NCBI GenBank assembly: GCA_963823105.1
Contig: CAWGKC010000014.1
Coordinates: forward strand, 1-64,000
Source of the DNA: JAJYKC01 sp963823105
GTDB taxonomy: Bacteria > Acidobacteriota > Terriglobia > Bryobacterales > Bryobacteraceae
Direction: 5' to 3'
Length of the DNA: 64,000 nucleotides
Shown here piece after piece: positions 36,706-47,029 of the stretch (position 1 is the stretch's first letter; the number at the start of each line of letters is the position of its first letter). The notes under the pieces are model-generated. The model was given only the letters and a program-made list of their open reading frames with translations, searched no databases and had not been told where the DNA came from. Both the position numbers and the translations under genes were made by a program.

Positions 36706-39700
36706 AAAGTATTTTCGCCGGACTGACGCTGGCGGCGGCGCTCTCGGCGCAGAGCCCGTTTTCCAGGCGGTGACGACAACCGAAACACAGGCGGTGCTAC
36801 GGTATCAGGCGCCCGATGGGAACCCCTGCACGGTGCAGGTGAGCGAGAACAGCGCGTTCGCTCCGCTCGACCACGACGTGGACCCGGCGCTGTTCGCCGG
36901 ATCGAGCCTGGACAGTCGAGCGGGGAGCGCGGACAGCGGAACAGACCGGGTGTTTGTCGCGGGCAAGCGTTCGTCGGAGCTGGCGCTCGACGGGAAACGA
37001 TACTCGCGGGCGCTGCAGGCGGCCACGCAACACTATTATTCGATCACCTGTTCCGGGCATTCGATCGGCGGCACGTTCACGACCGACAACCCTCCGCTCG
37101 GCAACGAGTCCTCCGACGCTCCGCCATTCGACCTGGCGGCGCCGTTCGGCAATTACGGCTGGCCGACGATCAACTGGACCGATCAATCGGTGGAGTACAT
37201 CGATCCATTCACCGGATTGCAGTTAAAGCGAGTGACGTACCCCGGAGAACACGGATCGTTGATTACCTACGGGGCGCTGACGCAGCCGACGGGCGTGGAG
37301 GACGGCGGCACGTTTTATACCTTTGGAACGTCGTGCGCCGGATCGAAGTGGACGAATCCATGCGCGGTGCTGGCGGCCGATGGGGTGAACGCGGTGTACA
37401 ACGGAAGCGGCGGGGATCCGCTGAGCGTAGGGTTTCGTAAGGACGGCTATCACCTTGGCGCGGCCCAACCGGAAATGGGGGCGCTGAGTAATTTTCAGGT
37501 GAACATCCTGGGATCGGGAAGCGACCCGGCGGCGGCGAACCGGACGGTGGCGGTTTGCCTTTCGACCCACGTATATACGGGGCAGTGCGAGACGGGAAGC
37601 TTCAACGTGGCGCTTCCGCAAAGCAGCCCCGGCACGGTGGTATATCCGGCGGCGGCGATTCCCGATTCGCTGCTGGCCGGATGGCTGGACGCCACGCACC
37701 TGACGCCGCTGTCGATGCTGAACGCCTCGCCGAAGTCGTTCAACGTCACGGTGAGCGGGAGCGCGGTGACCTGGAACTCCCCGGTGGGAGGCAATTACTA
37801 TCAAAACAACTACTTCGGGGAACATTGGCGGGCGGGCGACCATATCACGATTCCCGGATCGGCGCCGACATGTCCGGCCAACGATTGCACGATCGCCTCG
37901 GTGCAAAGCGCGCTGCAATTGACGATCGTACAGAATCTAAGCAACTTCAACGCCGGGAATCCGGTGACGGCGGTGGCGGACAACTTCGGGGCGATCGTCG
38001 AAAAAACGACGGGAACCGGCTCGATTTCGATCGACCACATTTCCAACACGCAGAGCGACGAGGAAGCCTATAACAACATTTCTTCGGGGCAAACGTACTG
38101 GTTTTCCAACACCCAGGTTTCGGTTTGCGTGGACCGGAACGGAAATCCGATCAATCCCTGCCGGAACGCTTACAGTTTAATGGCGCCGGCGGCGGATAAC
38201 ACCAACGTCTGGCTGCTGTTTTTCCCGGACACGGGCGAAAGCCGTTTTCTCGATCCGCTGCGGCCGGCCAACTCCGGGGGAATCGACGGATACAGCAACG
38301 CATATTGCTCGACGGGGAACGCGGCGTTCACCTCGACGGACCCCACGACGGCGTATTGCGCCGGAGTCGACAGCACGGGACTGAACGAGGCGATCGTCAC
38401 GGGACATTACGTCTACAATGCGTCGAACGGCTGCGATTATCGCCATTGGAACGGCTATTACGCGAATCCGAACGGGAATCCGTGCGTCGTTTGGAAGAAC
38501 ATCACGCCGATTTCGCAGGGCAAGAGCATGACGGCGGCGGTCCAGAAGGTGTGGCCTACTTACGATCCGGCTTACGACGGAGGATTGAATTTCTGCCAGT
38601 TCAGCCAGGACGGAACGACGATGGCGTTCAAGACGGTGCAGGGAGGCGGTGCCGGGAACGAACCCGGCCAACCATTTTGGGGCGGAAATTATTTACGATC
38701 CGGTGCAACAGAAGGTGGTGCAGTGGTTCACCACCTATCTGGGGCCGTACCCGGCGCGCTACGGCCAACTGCACGGATGCGGGGGCGAATATTTCCGGGG
38801 TTACAACGGGACGTATATGGGGACGTTCAACTATTACGGACCCCGGGGCGCGGCCGATTACACGATGCCTCTCACTTCGATCGCGGGGCGCACGGATCTG
38901 TCGCTCGACCCGGAGATCACGATCGCAAGCGCCACGACGGACAGGCCGACGCTGGTCACGACGGCGGTTCCGCATCAGATCGATCCTAACGGAAACACGC
39001 TGATCATGATCAACAGCAATCCGATTTACAGCGTATTCGGCTATTTATTACGCCAAGGTCGTAAACGGGACTCAGTTTCAGTTATACAACGACGCGGCGT
39101 ATACGCAGCCGGTGCAATTTAATCCACACAAGCAGCCGTTTCAGCAAGGCTTTACTTCGACGACGAACCTTGTGGCGGGGACGGGATGCAGCGCGGGTAC
39201 GTTCAATGTGGGTCCGATATCGGACGAGGGCGGGAGCGGGGCGACGCTGTCGGTGACGGCCGCGGGCGGGCAGGGTAACGGGGGTGTCGATCACGAATCA
39301 GGGCAGCGGGTATCAAAGCAGCGTATTCGTGCGGCTAATCGGTCAAAGCTGTGCGGGGGCGTCGGTGGTTCTGGTTCCGCAGGGGTGGCGCATGCACACG
39401 TTTTATGCCAACGCGTGCCCGGTTGTATCGGCTCAATGGCAGGCCTTGGGGGTAACTCCGGGCGCGCCCAATTGCATTACGTTGAACTCGGCGTCGGACC
39501 CGGTCCACTATCTGCCGGATTCGCTCAACTCCTACACGAGCGGAGTGCATAACGTCGTGATCGCCAACGGCGGCGGCGGGTATACATCGCCACCGGCGGT
39601 CTTCTTTTCGGGCGGAGGGGGGAGCGGCGCCGCCGGCACGGCTGTTTTGACGAACGGAAAAGTGACGGGCGTCACGCTGTCCGCACACGGGACCGGATAC

Positions 39701-41882
39701 TCGTATCCGCGGATCGTGCTTTCGGGAGGAGGAGGCAACGGGGCATACGGTTCGGTGCTTCTGTCGGGAGGAACGGTCGGGAAGCGTCGGTCTGGACATC
39801 GGCGGAAACGGCTATACGTCGGCGCCGGCGGTGGCGGTGGTGGGCGGCGGGGGATCGGGAGCGGCGGTGACGGCGGTGCTGTCGGCGACCGGCTCGATTC
39901 TGGCGTTCAACGTAACCGCGGGCGGATCGGGCTATCAGGAGCAGCCGGCGATCTCGGTGAGCGGGGGCACAGGGGCGGCGTTCACGGCGACTCTCAACAA
40001 TGGCACGATCGCGAGCATTGCGGTCGATAAGTGGAGGCTCGGGATACAACGGCAGCTTCGATCGGTGACCATCTCCGGCGGCTATGGCAGCGGGGCGACG
40101 GCGACGGCGACGGTGGGCTACGCGGTGGCTTCCTTCGCCGTAACCAGCGGCGGAAGCGGATACTCTCTACCGGCGGTTTCCTTCACCGGAGGGGGCGGAA
40201 CGGGAGCGGGCGCGACGGTGGGCCTGTACGAGGAAGTGAGTTCATACCCTTATCCGCATAACGCCGTCAGTTGCGGAGGCGACGGAACAACGGCGGATTG
40301 CCGGAGCCAGCCGCTGACGCTGCAGGAAGGCGACGCGTTTACGTTCATCGGAGAATCGAACGGGCCAGGAGCGGCCATTCGCGGTTAAGGTGACTCACAA
40401 CGGGGACGGGACGGTGACGGCGGTTTTTGCGCGCTTCGTCGGCGCTTGCGCCCAACAGATCCCGGTATCGAATAGCGGCTCGGCCTACAGCCACATCATC
40501 GCCGGTCCGGCCGACGATGGTGCCGGGAGCGTCGTGCAACGGGTTGGGAATTTACTACGCGCAATCGGATAGTTCGTTGTCGAATCCGATGGAAGAGAAC
40601 GCGGCGTGGAACGCGCACGGGGATTTCATGACGCCGAACAACACCGGCGCACTCCCTGTGCGCCTGCAAAACGATGGAAACAATTTGGCGTTGCGGTTCG
40701 GGCCGCCGGCCACCGAGATCGGCCTCGGGCCGCAGTTCCTTTCGGCGAACCCTCCGGCTTTTGGGGGAACGAAGGCGCACATCAATCCGGCGATGATTCA
40801 AACCCATCCGTCCTCCAGGCAGTTTCAGGCGCCGTTGAACGAACTGCGCTGGTATCTGGATACGCGCGTGCTCTCGACCGAATTGGGAGGGGTCGTCCAA
40901 CGTCTTTCAAAACACGGCGACGCAAGTACCGGGGTCGTGCGCCGGATCGACGTGTATCTACGATGTCACGAATCCGTTTGGATTCGATATAAAGCATGTG
41001 CCGCTGGCGGCGTGGGCGGGAAATAATCTGCTGCAGGACAAGAGCGGACCGGGGTCGGTATTGGCGGCGCCGGGCGATCTCTGGAAATACTGCTATGCCT
41101 ACAACGCGGGAGAATGCATCGGCGGGAGCGCGGCCGGGCACGCCTACATGGTGGTGGACAAAGCGGTGGCCAACGGCCAGTGCGGCGGCTACTACAACTT
41201 CAACGTGCCCTGTCTGGCGCCGATGAATCCGGAGCTGCAATATAACGTCCAAGTGGGAATGGATCCGAACGGGCCGGACATTCTCGGCACGAAGTGGCGC
41301 AAGCTGACGATGGGTTTCGAGGGATGGGGCCGGAACATCGACGGTTTTGCGAACGCCCGAGCGACGCCGGACGGGAGTTGGGCGTTGGTGATGGGGCATT
41401 GGCTGGACGGGCTGCACTGCGACGTGCTGGCGGTGAAGTTGCCGCCGTGGCCGGGGCAGGAGTCTCCTTACGAGGGCGACTTCGTACAGATTCCCGTTCC
41501 GATTCCGGCATCGCCCGGCGCCGTAAACGCGCGAATCCGTTTTGGATACGCGGAAAACGGCCCGGCGGGAAGCTACTACTGCACGACGCGGCAGGAGGGA
41601 TGCACGACCAGCGGTTCGCCGTTCGCCTTCGCTTCGGAGACGCAAACGGATACGCCGTGCGCCAATGGCTGCACGATCGAAATCCCGGCGATCCCAAGGC
41701 GGATCGTCTACTACGAGATCGACCGGCTGGACGGTTCCGGGAACGTGGTTTCCACCAGCGCGGCGCAAGTGGATTCGGCGGACGAACAAGCGCAGCAACT
41801 GCGGAGAAGGCAGCTCGGAATCCCGGAGAAGCCGAAGCGGGGGGGAAAGGGAAAGCCCCGGCCGGGGACGGAGCGGAAGTAG
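36699..41882 (+). CDS. Giant exported Gly-rich repeat protein (copy 1), many frameshifts
   Basis: About 1,728 residues. It starts at 36699 with a signal peptide (KSIFAGLTLAAALSAQS). Shifts occur near 36760, 38670, 39045, 39280, 39780, 40040, 40370, 40540, 40900 and 40985, but the order matches the second giant gene at 51083-56339 throughout. An N-terminal fibronectin-III-like domain (TQAVLRYQAPDGNPCTVQVS, ALQAATQHYYSITC) precedes WPTINWTDQSVEYIDPFTGL and a long Cys-paired region. Repeats of a GGSGY(T)xPxVxxSGGGGSGA type lie at about 39545-40225. The C-terminal domain has WRKLTMGFEGWGRNIDGFAN and IRFGYAENGP. The tail is basic. Probably a surface or matrix protein; no anchor is seen. Confidence 0.78.
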
Positions 41883-41933
41883 AAGGGCGCGGCGGACGGG
41901 CGAATTCCGGAGGTTTGCGACACTAGTATTGGG

Positions 41934-43064
41934 ATGAGACCGATTCGCGTGGCGCATATTCTGCCGTGGCCGACGGTGGGCGGGGTGGAACAGGCGACGC
42001 TGCGCATCATGAAACTCGCCGCCGGCGAGGGAGTGGAGCACGTCGCCTATTGTCTGAGCGGGGAGCACGCGGCGCGGGCGCTTTTCCGGGAAGCCGGATG
42101 CGAAGTGGGCGCCTTCGACGCCGTCGAGCCGAGCGTGCGGAACCCGGGCCGGTGGTGGAAGGCAAACCGGGAACTGGCGCACGATCTGCTGCGCCGCGGA
42201 ATTAGTCTGGTGCATTGCGCGGACGTGATCGCGGCGCATTATGTCTCCCCGGCGGGACGAATGGCGGGGTTGCCGGTGCTGTGCCACGTGCGCAACCGGT
42301 TCGAGGAGATCACCCGGCGCGACCGGATGTTTTTGTGGCCGGCGAGTCATTTCGCGTTCGTATCGCGGGACACGTGGCGGCGATTCGGGCACAGGGTGGG
42401 GGAGCGGCGGGGATCGGTGATTTACGACGGCATCGACATTCCCGACGTGCCGGCCGGATCGCGCGAGAGCGTTCGCGCGGAATTTGGTATCGCCCCGGAG
42501 GCGCCGGTGGTGGGCATGGTGGCGCGGATCGCGCCGCAGAAAGATCATGAAACGCTGATTCGCGCGGCGGCGCGGATTGGGGACGCGATTCCCGGACTGC
42601 GCTTCCTGGCGATCGGCGACCATTCCGGCGCCGCCACGTACCGGGAACACTACGCGAAGCTCGAGGCGACGATCCGAGAGTTGGGTTTAGAGGGGCGGTT
42701 TGTTTTCACCGGCCACAGGAGCGACGTAAACCGGCTGATGTCGGCAGTGGACGTCTTTGCGCTCGTCACCCACCAGGAGGGGCTGCCGTTGGTGATTTTG
42801 GAGGCGATGGCGATGGGGAAGCCGGTGATCGCCACTGGGGTGGATGGCATTCCGGAGATTGTGACGGACGGCGTTACCGGACTACTGCACCGGCACGGGG
42901 ACGACGAGCAACTGGCGGGGCAGATCTCCTCCCTCGCGCGCGATCCGGCGGAGCGGGCCCGATTGGGAGAAGCGGGCCGGCGGCGGGTGGAGGCCGATTT
43001 CACGGCCGCCCAGTTCGGCGGCAATATGCGCGCGCTCTACCGGCGTGTGCAGGGAGAAGCATAA
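41934..43064 (+). CDS. GT4-family glycosyltransferase
   Basis: 376 residues, intact. GT-B fold with an N-terminal IRVAHILPWPTVGGVEQATL (the GG loop), a central NRFEEITRRDRMFLWPAS and VIYDGIDIPD. The donor domain has VVGMVARIAPQKDHETLIRA, LEGRFVFTGHRSDVNRLMSA, DVFALVTHQEGLPLVILEAM and GIPEIVTDGVTGLL. The Glu-x7-Glu motif (EGLPLVILEA) is complete. It probably adds one sugar to a lipid-linked oligosaccharide. It starts 52 bases after the giant gene and 19 bases before a flippase gene, so it belongs to the plus-strand half of the polysaccharide cluster. Confidence 0.93.
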   Translation: MRPIRVAHILPWPTVGGVEQATLRIMKLAAGEGVEHVAYCLSGEHAARALFREAGCEVGAFDAVEPSVRNPGRWWKANRELAHDLLRRGISLVHCADVIAAHYVSPAGRMAGLPVLCHVRNRFEEITRRDRMFLWPASHFAFVSRDTWRRFGHRVGERRGSVIYDGIDIPDVPAGSRESVRAEFGIAPEAPVVGMVARIAPQKDHETLIRAAARIGDAIPGLRFLAIGDHSGAATYREHYAKLEATIRELGLEGRFVFTGHRSDVNRLMSAVDVFALVTHQEGLPLVILEAMAMGKPVIATGVDGIPEIVTDGVTGLLHRHGDDEQLAGQISSLARDPAERARLGEAGRRRVEADFTAAQFGGNMRALYRRVQGEA

Positions 43065-43082
43065 AAGCCGCCGGCGCAACCC

Positions 43083-44597
43083 ATGGCGCAAAATCCGCCG
43101 GACAAAAAGACCAGCCTGGCCAAGAGCGCATCGTGGCTGCTGATCGCCAAGACGATCGGCTTCATCGCCAGTGTCGCGCTTCCGCTGCTGGTGGTGCGCC
43201 GGCTGAGTCCGTACGACGTCGGCCGGTATAAGCAAGTTTTCCTGATCGTTACTACGGCGGTGAATGTATTGCCGCTCGGTTTCTTCATGAGCGCGTATTA
43301 TTTTCTTCCGCGCGAACCGGAGCGGCGAGGACAAATCGTCCTCAATATTCTTTTGTACAGCCTATTTGTCGGGGCTTTGGCCTGGATGGCGTTGACGATG
43401 TGGCCGTCGCTGCTGACCCGCTTGTTCGAGGATCCGTCACTGGCCGCTTACGCGCCGCTGATCGGCCTGGTGATGGCGCTTTGGATTCTAGGAGCTTATC
43501 TCGATTCCGTCGGCGTGGCGAATCAGGACATGAAAGTGGCGATGATGTTGATCCTCGGCGGATCCGTGGGACGGACGGTGATGCTGTTGGGAGCCTTGAC
43601 CGTATTTGGAACGGTGAAGTCGATGATCTGGGCGGCGGCGATTCACGGATTGCTTCAGACGACGGCGTTGCTCGCGTATCTGGAGGTGCGGTTCACCGGG
43701 TTCTGGCGGCATTTCGATTGGAAGATGCTTCGCGCGCAGCTTTCCTACGGGCTGCCTTTCGGCTTCGCCGGACTACTGTACACGCTCCAGGGCGACCTGC
43801 ACAACTACTTCGTGTCCCATCAGCTTGGGACGGTGGCTTTCGCGGTGTATTCCATCGGAACGTTCGAGTTGCCGCTGGCGGGCATTCTGTCGGAAGCGGT
43901 GGCATCGGTATTGATTCCGCGCATCAGCTTTCTGCAGAAGGAGGACCGGCGCGGCGACATTATTTCCCTGATCGGAGGCGCGTCGCGGAAGCTCGCGGCC
44001 GTCTATTTTCCGTTGACCGCGCTGCTGGCGGTGGTGGCGCATGAGTTCATCGTGTTTCTATTCACGAAGCGCTTCGAGGGCGCGGTTCCGATTTTCCTGA
44101 TCAATCTATGCCTTTTCCCATTTAATGCGCTGCTCACCGATCCGGTGATCCGGGCGTATGCCGATTTTCGGTACACGCTGATCCGCATCCGCGTCGTCCT
44201 GTTCGCGGTGTTGTGCGTGGCGCTGTGGTTGGGAGTGGCGCGATTTGGGGGCGTGGGCGCGATTTCGGTGGTGGTGGCGTTGAGCTTCGTCGAACGCTCC
44301 GTGTTGGCGGTGTTGGTCGCGCGCCGGGCCGGGGTTTCGCGCAAGGATTCGTGGATTGCGAGAGACCTTGGAAAACTGGCGATGGCGGCCTGCGCGTCGG
44401 CTTTGGTAACGGCGGCGTTCCGGCAATTGGTGTTGGGGTGGAAGCCGTTCTACATTCTGGCGGCGTGCGGTATCGTGAGCGCGATCGTTTACGTTTGCGT
44501 CGTGGCGGCGATGGGCATCGTGACGCCGGAGGAGTGGGGACGGGGCCGGCGATGGCTGCGATCGATGCAGGTGCGGCTGCGGTTGGGTGGGGTATGA
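43083..44597 (+). CDS. Wzx-like polysaccharide flippase
   Basis: 504 residues with about 14 hydrophobic segments, the usual size for the MOP/Polysacc_synt flippase superfamily. The N-terminus (LAKSASWLLIAKTIGFIASV, LLVVRRLSPYDVGRYKQVF) is typical of Wzx/RfbX. It would move the undecaprenyl-linked repeat unit across the inner membrane for the wzy-like polymerase encoded at 34.1-35.5 kb. The frame is intact. The stop codon overlaps the ATG of the TonB receptor gene (ATGA), an unusual coupling of glycan export with outer-membrane uptake. Confidence 0.9.
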   Translation: MAQNPPDKKTSLAKSASWLLIAKTIGFIASVALPLLVVRRLSPYDVGRYKQVFLIVTTAVNVLPLGFFMSAYYFLPREPERRGQIVLNILLYSLFVGALAWMALTMWPSLLTRLFEDPSLAAYAPLIGLVMALWILGAYLDSVGVANQDMKVAMMLILGGSVGRTVMLLGALTVFGTVKSMIWAAAIHGLLQTTALLAYLEVRFTGFWRHFDWKMLRAQLSYGLPFGFAGLLYTLQGDLHNYFVSHQLGTVAFAVYSIGTFELPLAGILSEAVASVLIPRISFLQKEDRRGDIISLIGGASRKLAAVYFPLTALLAVVAHEFIVFLFTKRFEGAVPIFLINLCLFPFNALLTDPVIRAYADFRYTLIRIRVVLFAVLCVALWLGVARFGGVGAISVVVALSFVERSVLAVLVARRAGVSRKDSWIARDLGKLAMAACASALVTAAFRQLVLGWKPFYILAACGIVSAIVYVCVVAAMGIVTPEEWGRGRRWLRSMQVRLRLGGV

Positions 44598-46543
44598 TCC
44601 AACGAATGCGCCGAGTTTTTTTCTTATTGCTAACCGTTTCGGCGTGGGCGCAGACTCCGGCCCCGCCATCGGCCCCATCCGGTCCCGCTCCCGCTCCGGC
44701 GCCGGCCATTCCGCCGCTGCAAACGTCCATCACAGTGACGGGGAAGATCGAGACGGAAGCGCCGGCCTCGATCACCACGCTCGACCAACAGGAGATCGAG
44801 GCGACGCCCGGAGTGAATCTCGACGACCGTTTGCGGCAAGTGCCCGGCTTCAGCCTATTCCGCCGCACTTCGAGCGTGGTGGCCAATCCGACGACACAGG
44901 GCATTTCGCTCCGAGGACTGGGATCGTCCGGGGCCAGCCGCACGCTGGTGCTGTGGGACGGGGTTCCGATTAACGATCCGTTTGGCGGATGGGTGTATTG
45001 GACGCGCGTCGATCCGAGCGACGTGGACCGGGTGGAGATTTCGCGCGGCGCCTCCACCAGCGTCTTCGGCGACCTGGCGATGTCCGGGGCGATCGCCTTG
45101 TTCTCGCGCCCGCCCGAGCCGTTTCATTTGAGCGCTAGCTATGAGGGGGGCAGCGACAATACGCAGGACGTGTCGGCCTCGCTCTCGAACGTGTGGCGCC
45201 ATTTCGCCGCGACGGGCGAGGTGAGAGCGTTCACCACCGACGGGTATTTTATCGTTCCGCAAGATTTGCGAGGGACGGTCGACAATAGGGCGAACGTGAG
45301 TTTCGTCACCGGGTTCACCGCGCTCGACTGGTTCGGCGGGCGGCAGAGGATCTCCGTGAAGCTGGATATTCTCGCCGAGGAGCGCGATAACGGAACGGTA
45401 TTGACGCACAACTCCACCGGCCTCGGGACGCTGTCGGGGAATTACCTTTGGGATACGGGAAGCGACGCGATTTCCGTGCTTGTCTTTCACACTCGCGAGG
45501 ATTATCACGCGGACTTTTCCGCCGTTGCGGCCAGCCGCAACTTCGAGCGGGTCACCGATCTGCAAACGTCGCCGTCCGAACAAGTAGGCGCGGCGGGATT
45601 TTGGAAACATCACGCGGCGAAGTGGAATTTGATCGCCGGCACCGACATGAATCGCGTGGAAGGGGTGAGCATCGATCACCTGATTCCCACCGGAGTGCGC
45701 GACGCCGGCGGCACGATCTGGCAGCACGGCGAGTTCGCGCAGTTCGACATCCGGGAAGGACCGGTCCAGTTCTTCGGCGGCGCGCGCCATGAGTTTACGG
45801 TCGGTAACCAGACGTTCTTCAGTCCGAATGGAGGGCTGGTGGTGGGAAAGGGGAAGATCCGGGCGAGGGGAACCGTTTATCGGGCGTTCCGGGCTCCGGA
45901 TTTGAACGAACTGTACCGCCAGTTTCGCGTGGGGAACGTCACAACACTGGCGAATCCGCTGCTGCAATCGGAGAAGACGTTCGGCTCGGAGGCGGGACTG
46001 GATTTCGCCGGGGAGACGCGGCGATTCAGCGTCACCGCGTTTCGCAATTCGCTCGACGGGCTGATTACAAACGTGACGATCGCGCAGAGCGCCAATTCGA
46101 TCACGCGTGAGCGCGAGAATATCGGGCCGGCGCTGTCGCGCGGCATCGAGGCGAATTTCGTTCAGAACTGGAACGATTTCCGTTTCGAGGCGGCTTATCT
46201 CTATGCGGATTCGCGGATATCATTAACCGGCTTGCGGATTCCGGAGATCCCGCACCATCAAGGCTCGGCCGATGTGGCATATCATCGCCACGGCACGCTG
46301 ATCTCCGGGGGGCTGCGGGGATATAGCTCGCAGTTCGACGACGACCTGAATCAGTTCCTGCTGCCCGGCTTCGTCACGCTACAGTTGGCGGCGAGCCAGA
46401 CGATCACGCATGGGCTATCGGCGACGCTGGCGCTCGAAAACATTCTCGACAAGCAGTACTACGTCGCGTTCACGCCAACGCCGAATATCGGAGCGCCGTT
46501 CCTGTGGCGGGCGGGTTTGCGCTGGGAAGGCAAGGTACACTGA
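44594..46543 (+). CDS. TonB-dependent outer-membrane receptor
   Basis: 649 residues from the ATG overlapping the flippase stop; a second ATG at 44606 gives a cleaner signal peptide (MRRVFFLLLTVSAWAQ). A Pro-rich stretch precedes the plug domain (SITVTGKIETEAPASITTLD, DRLRQVPGFSLFRR, ISLRGLGSSGASRTLVLWDG, DRVEISRGASTSVFGDLAMS). The remainder is a beta-barrel ending in an aromatic-rich strand (FLWRAGLRWEGKVH). The TonB box may lie in TSITVTGKIE. BtuB/siderophore-receptor-like; the ligand is unknown. Length and domain order are normal. Confidence 0.93.
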   Translation: MIQRMRRVFFLLLTVSAWAQTPAPPSAPSGPAPAPAPAIPPLQTSITVTGKIETEAPASITTLDQQEIEATPGVNLDDRLRQVPGFSLFRRTSSVVANPTTQGISLRGLGSSGASRTLVLWDGVPINDPFGGWVYWTRVDPSDVDRVEISRGASTSVFGDLAMSGAIALFSRPPEPFHLSASYEGGSDNTQDVSASLSNVWRHFAATGEVRAFTTDGYFIVPQDLRGTVDNRANVSFVTGFTALDWFGGRQRISVKLDILAEERDNGTVLTHNSTGLGTLSGNYLWDTGSDAISVLVFHTREDYHADFSAVAASRNFERVTDLQTSPSEQVGAAGFWKHHAAKWNLIAGTDMNRVEGVSIDHLIPTGVRDAGGTIWQHGEFAQFDIREGPVQFFGGARHEFTVGNQTFFSPNGGLVVGKGKIRARGTVYRAFRAPDLNELYRQFRVGNVTTLANPLLQSEKTFGSEAGLDFAGETRRFSVTAFRNSLDGLITNVTIAQSANSITRERENIGPALSRGIEANFVQNWNDFRFEAAYLYADSRISLTGLRIPEIPHHQGSADVAYHRHGTLISGGLRGYSSQFDDDLNQFLLPGFVTLQLAASQTITHGLSATLALENILDKQYYVAFTPTPNIGAPFLWRAGLRWEGKVH

Positions 46544-46561
46544 CCGCGCGGCGCGGGAGTG

Positions 46562-47011
46562 TCATAGGCCCTTTCCGAGCGCCTCTAAAAGATCGAGAGC
46601 CACCGACATGGCGCGGCGGCTATCCTCGTTGTTCAGCCGTCCGGCCAAACTCAGCAGTCCCGGGGCCTTCCGCGCCTTCTCTCGTTCGGCGCCGGTGCGA
46701 GCGGTTTCGACGAGGCTATGGAGGACATCGGGCGGAATGCCGGCGAAGAACTTCGTGAGAAGAAGAAAGTTGCGCACGCCGCGGATGGTATCCGGAGATT
46801 GGGCCGCTTCGACGGCGATTTCGAGAACCTTGCCGCCGCCGCCGAGCAGCCCTCGCAGCAATTCGAGCACGCCATGGTCGTGGAGACTCTGCAGCACTTC
46901 GTAGCCGGAGAGCAGGGCCTCGGCGTGTTCGACGGGCGCGCGCGCCAGACGGGAACGTAGTTCCTCGCGCGGATCCCGCGGGGGCGTTTCCAGGGGAATG
47001 GGACGGGCCAT
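46562..47011 (-). CDS. DUF1641 protein
   Basis: 149 residues. A helical protein with GYEVLQSLHDHGVLELLRGL, GGGGKVLEIAVEAAQSPDTI and RGVRNFLLLTKFFAGIPPDV, matching DUF1641 (YrhD-like) proteins. These genes regularly sit beside fdhA/yrhE-type formate dehydrogenase genes. Here the gene starts 18 bases after the fdhA stop, so the two form an operon. The molecular role is unknown; a partner or maturation role for the dehydrogenase is the usual guess. No membrane segment or metal motif is visible. Confidence 0.85.
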   Translation of the reverse strand: MARPIPLETPPRDPREELRSRLARAPVEHAEALLSGYEVLQSLHDHGVLELLRGLLGGGGKVLEIAVEAAQSPDTIRGVRNFLLLTKFFAGIPPDVLHSLVETARTGAEREKARKAPGLLSLAGRLNNEDSRRAMSVALDLLEALGKGL

Positions 47012-47029
47012 GGGTTTGTCTCCTCGCCT

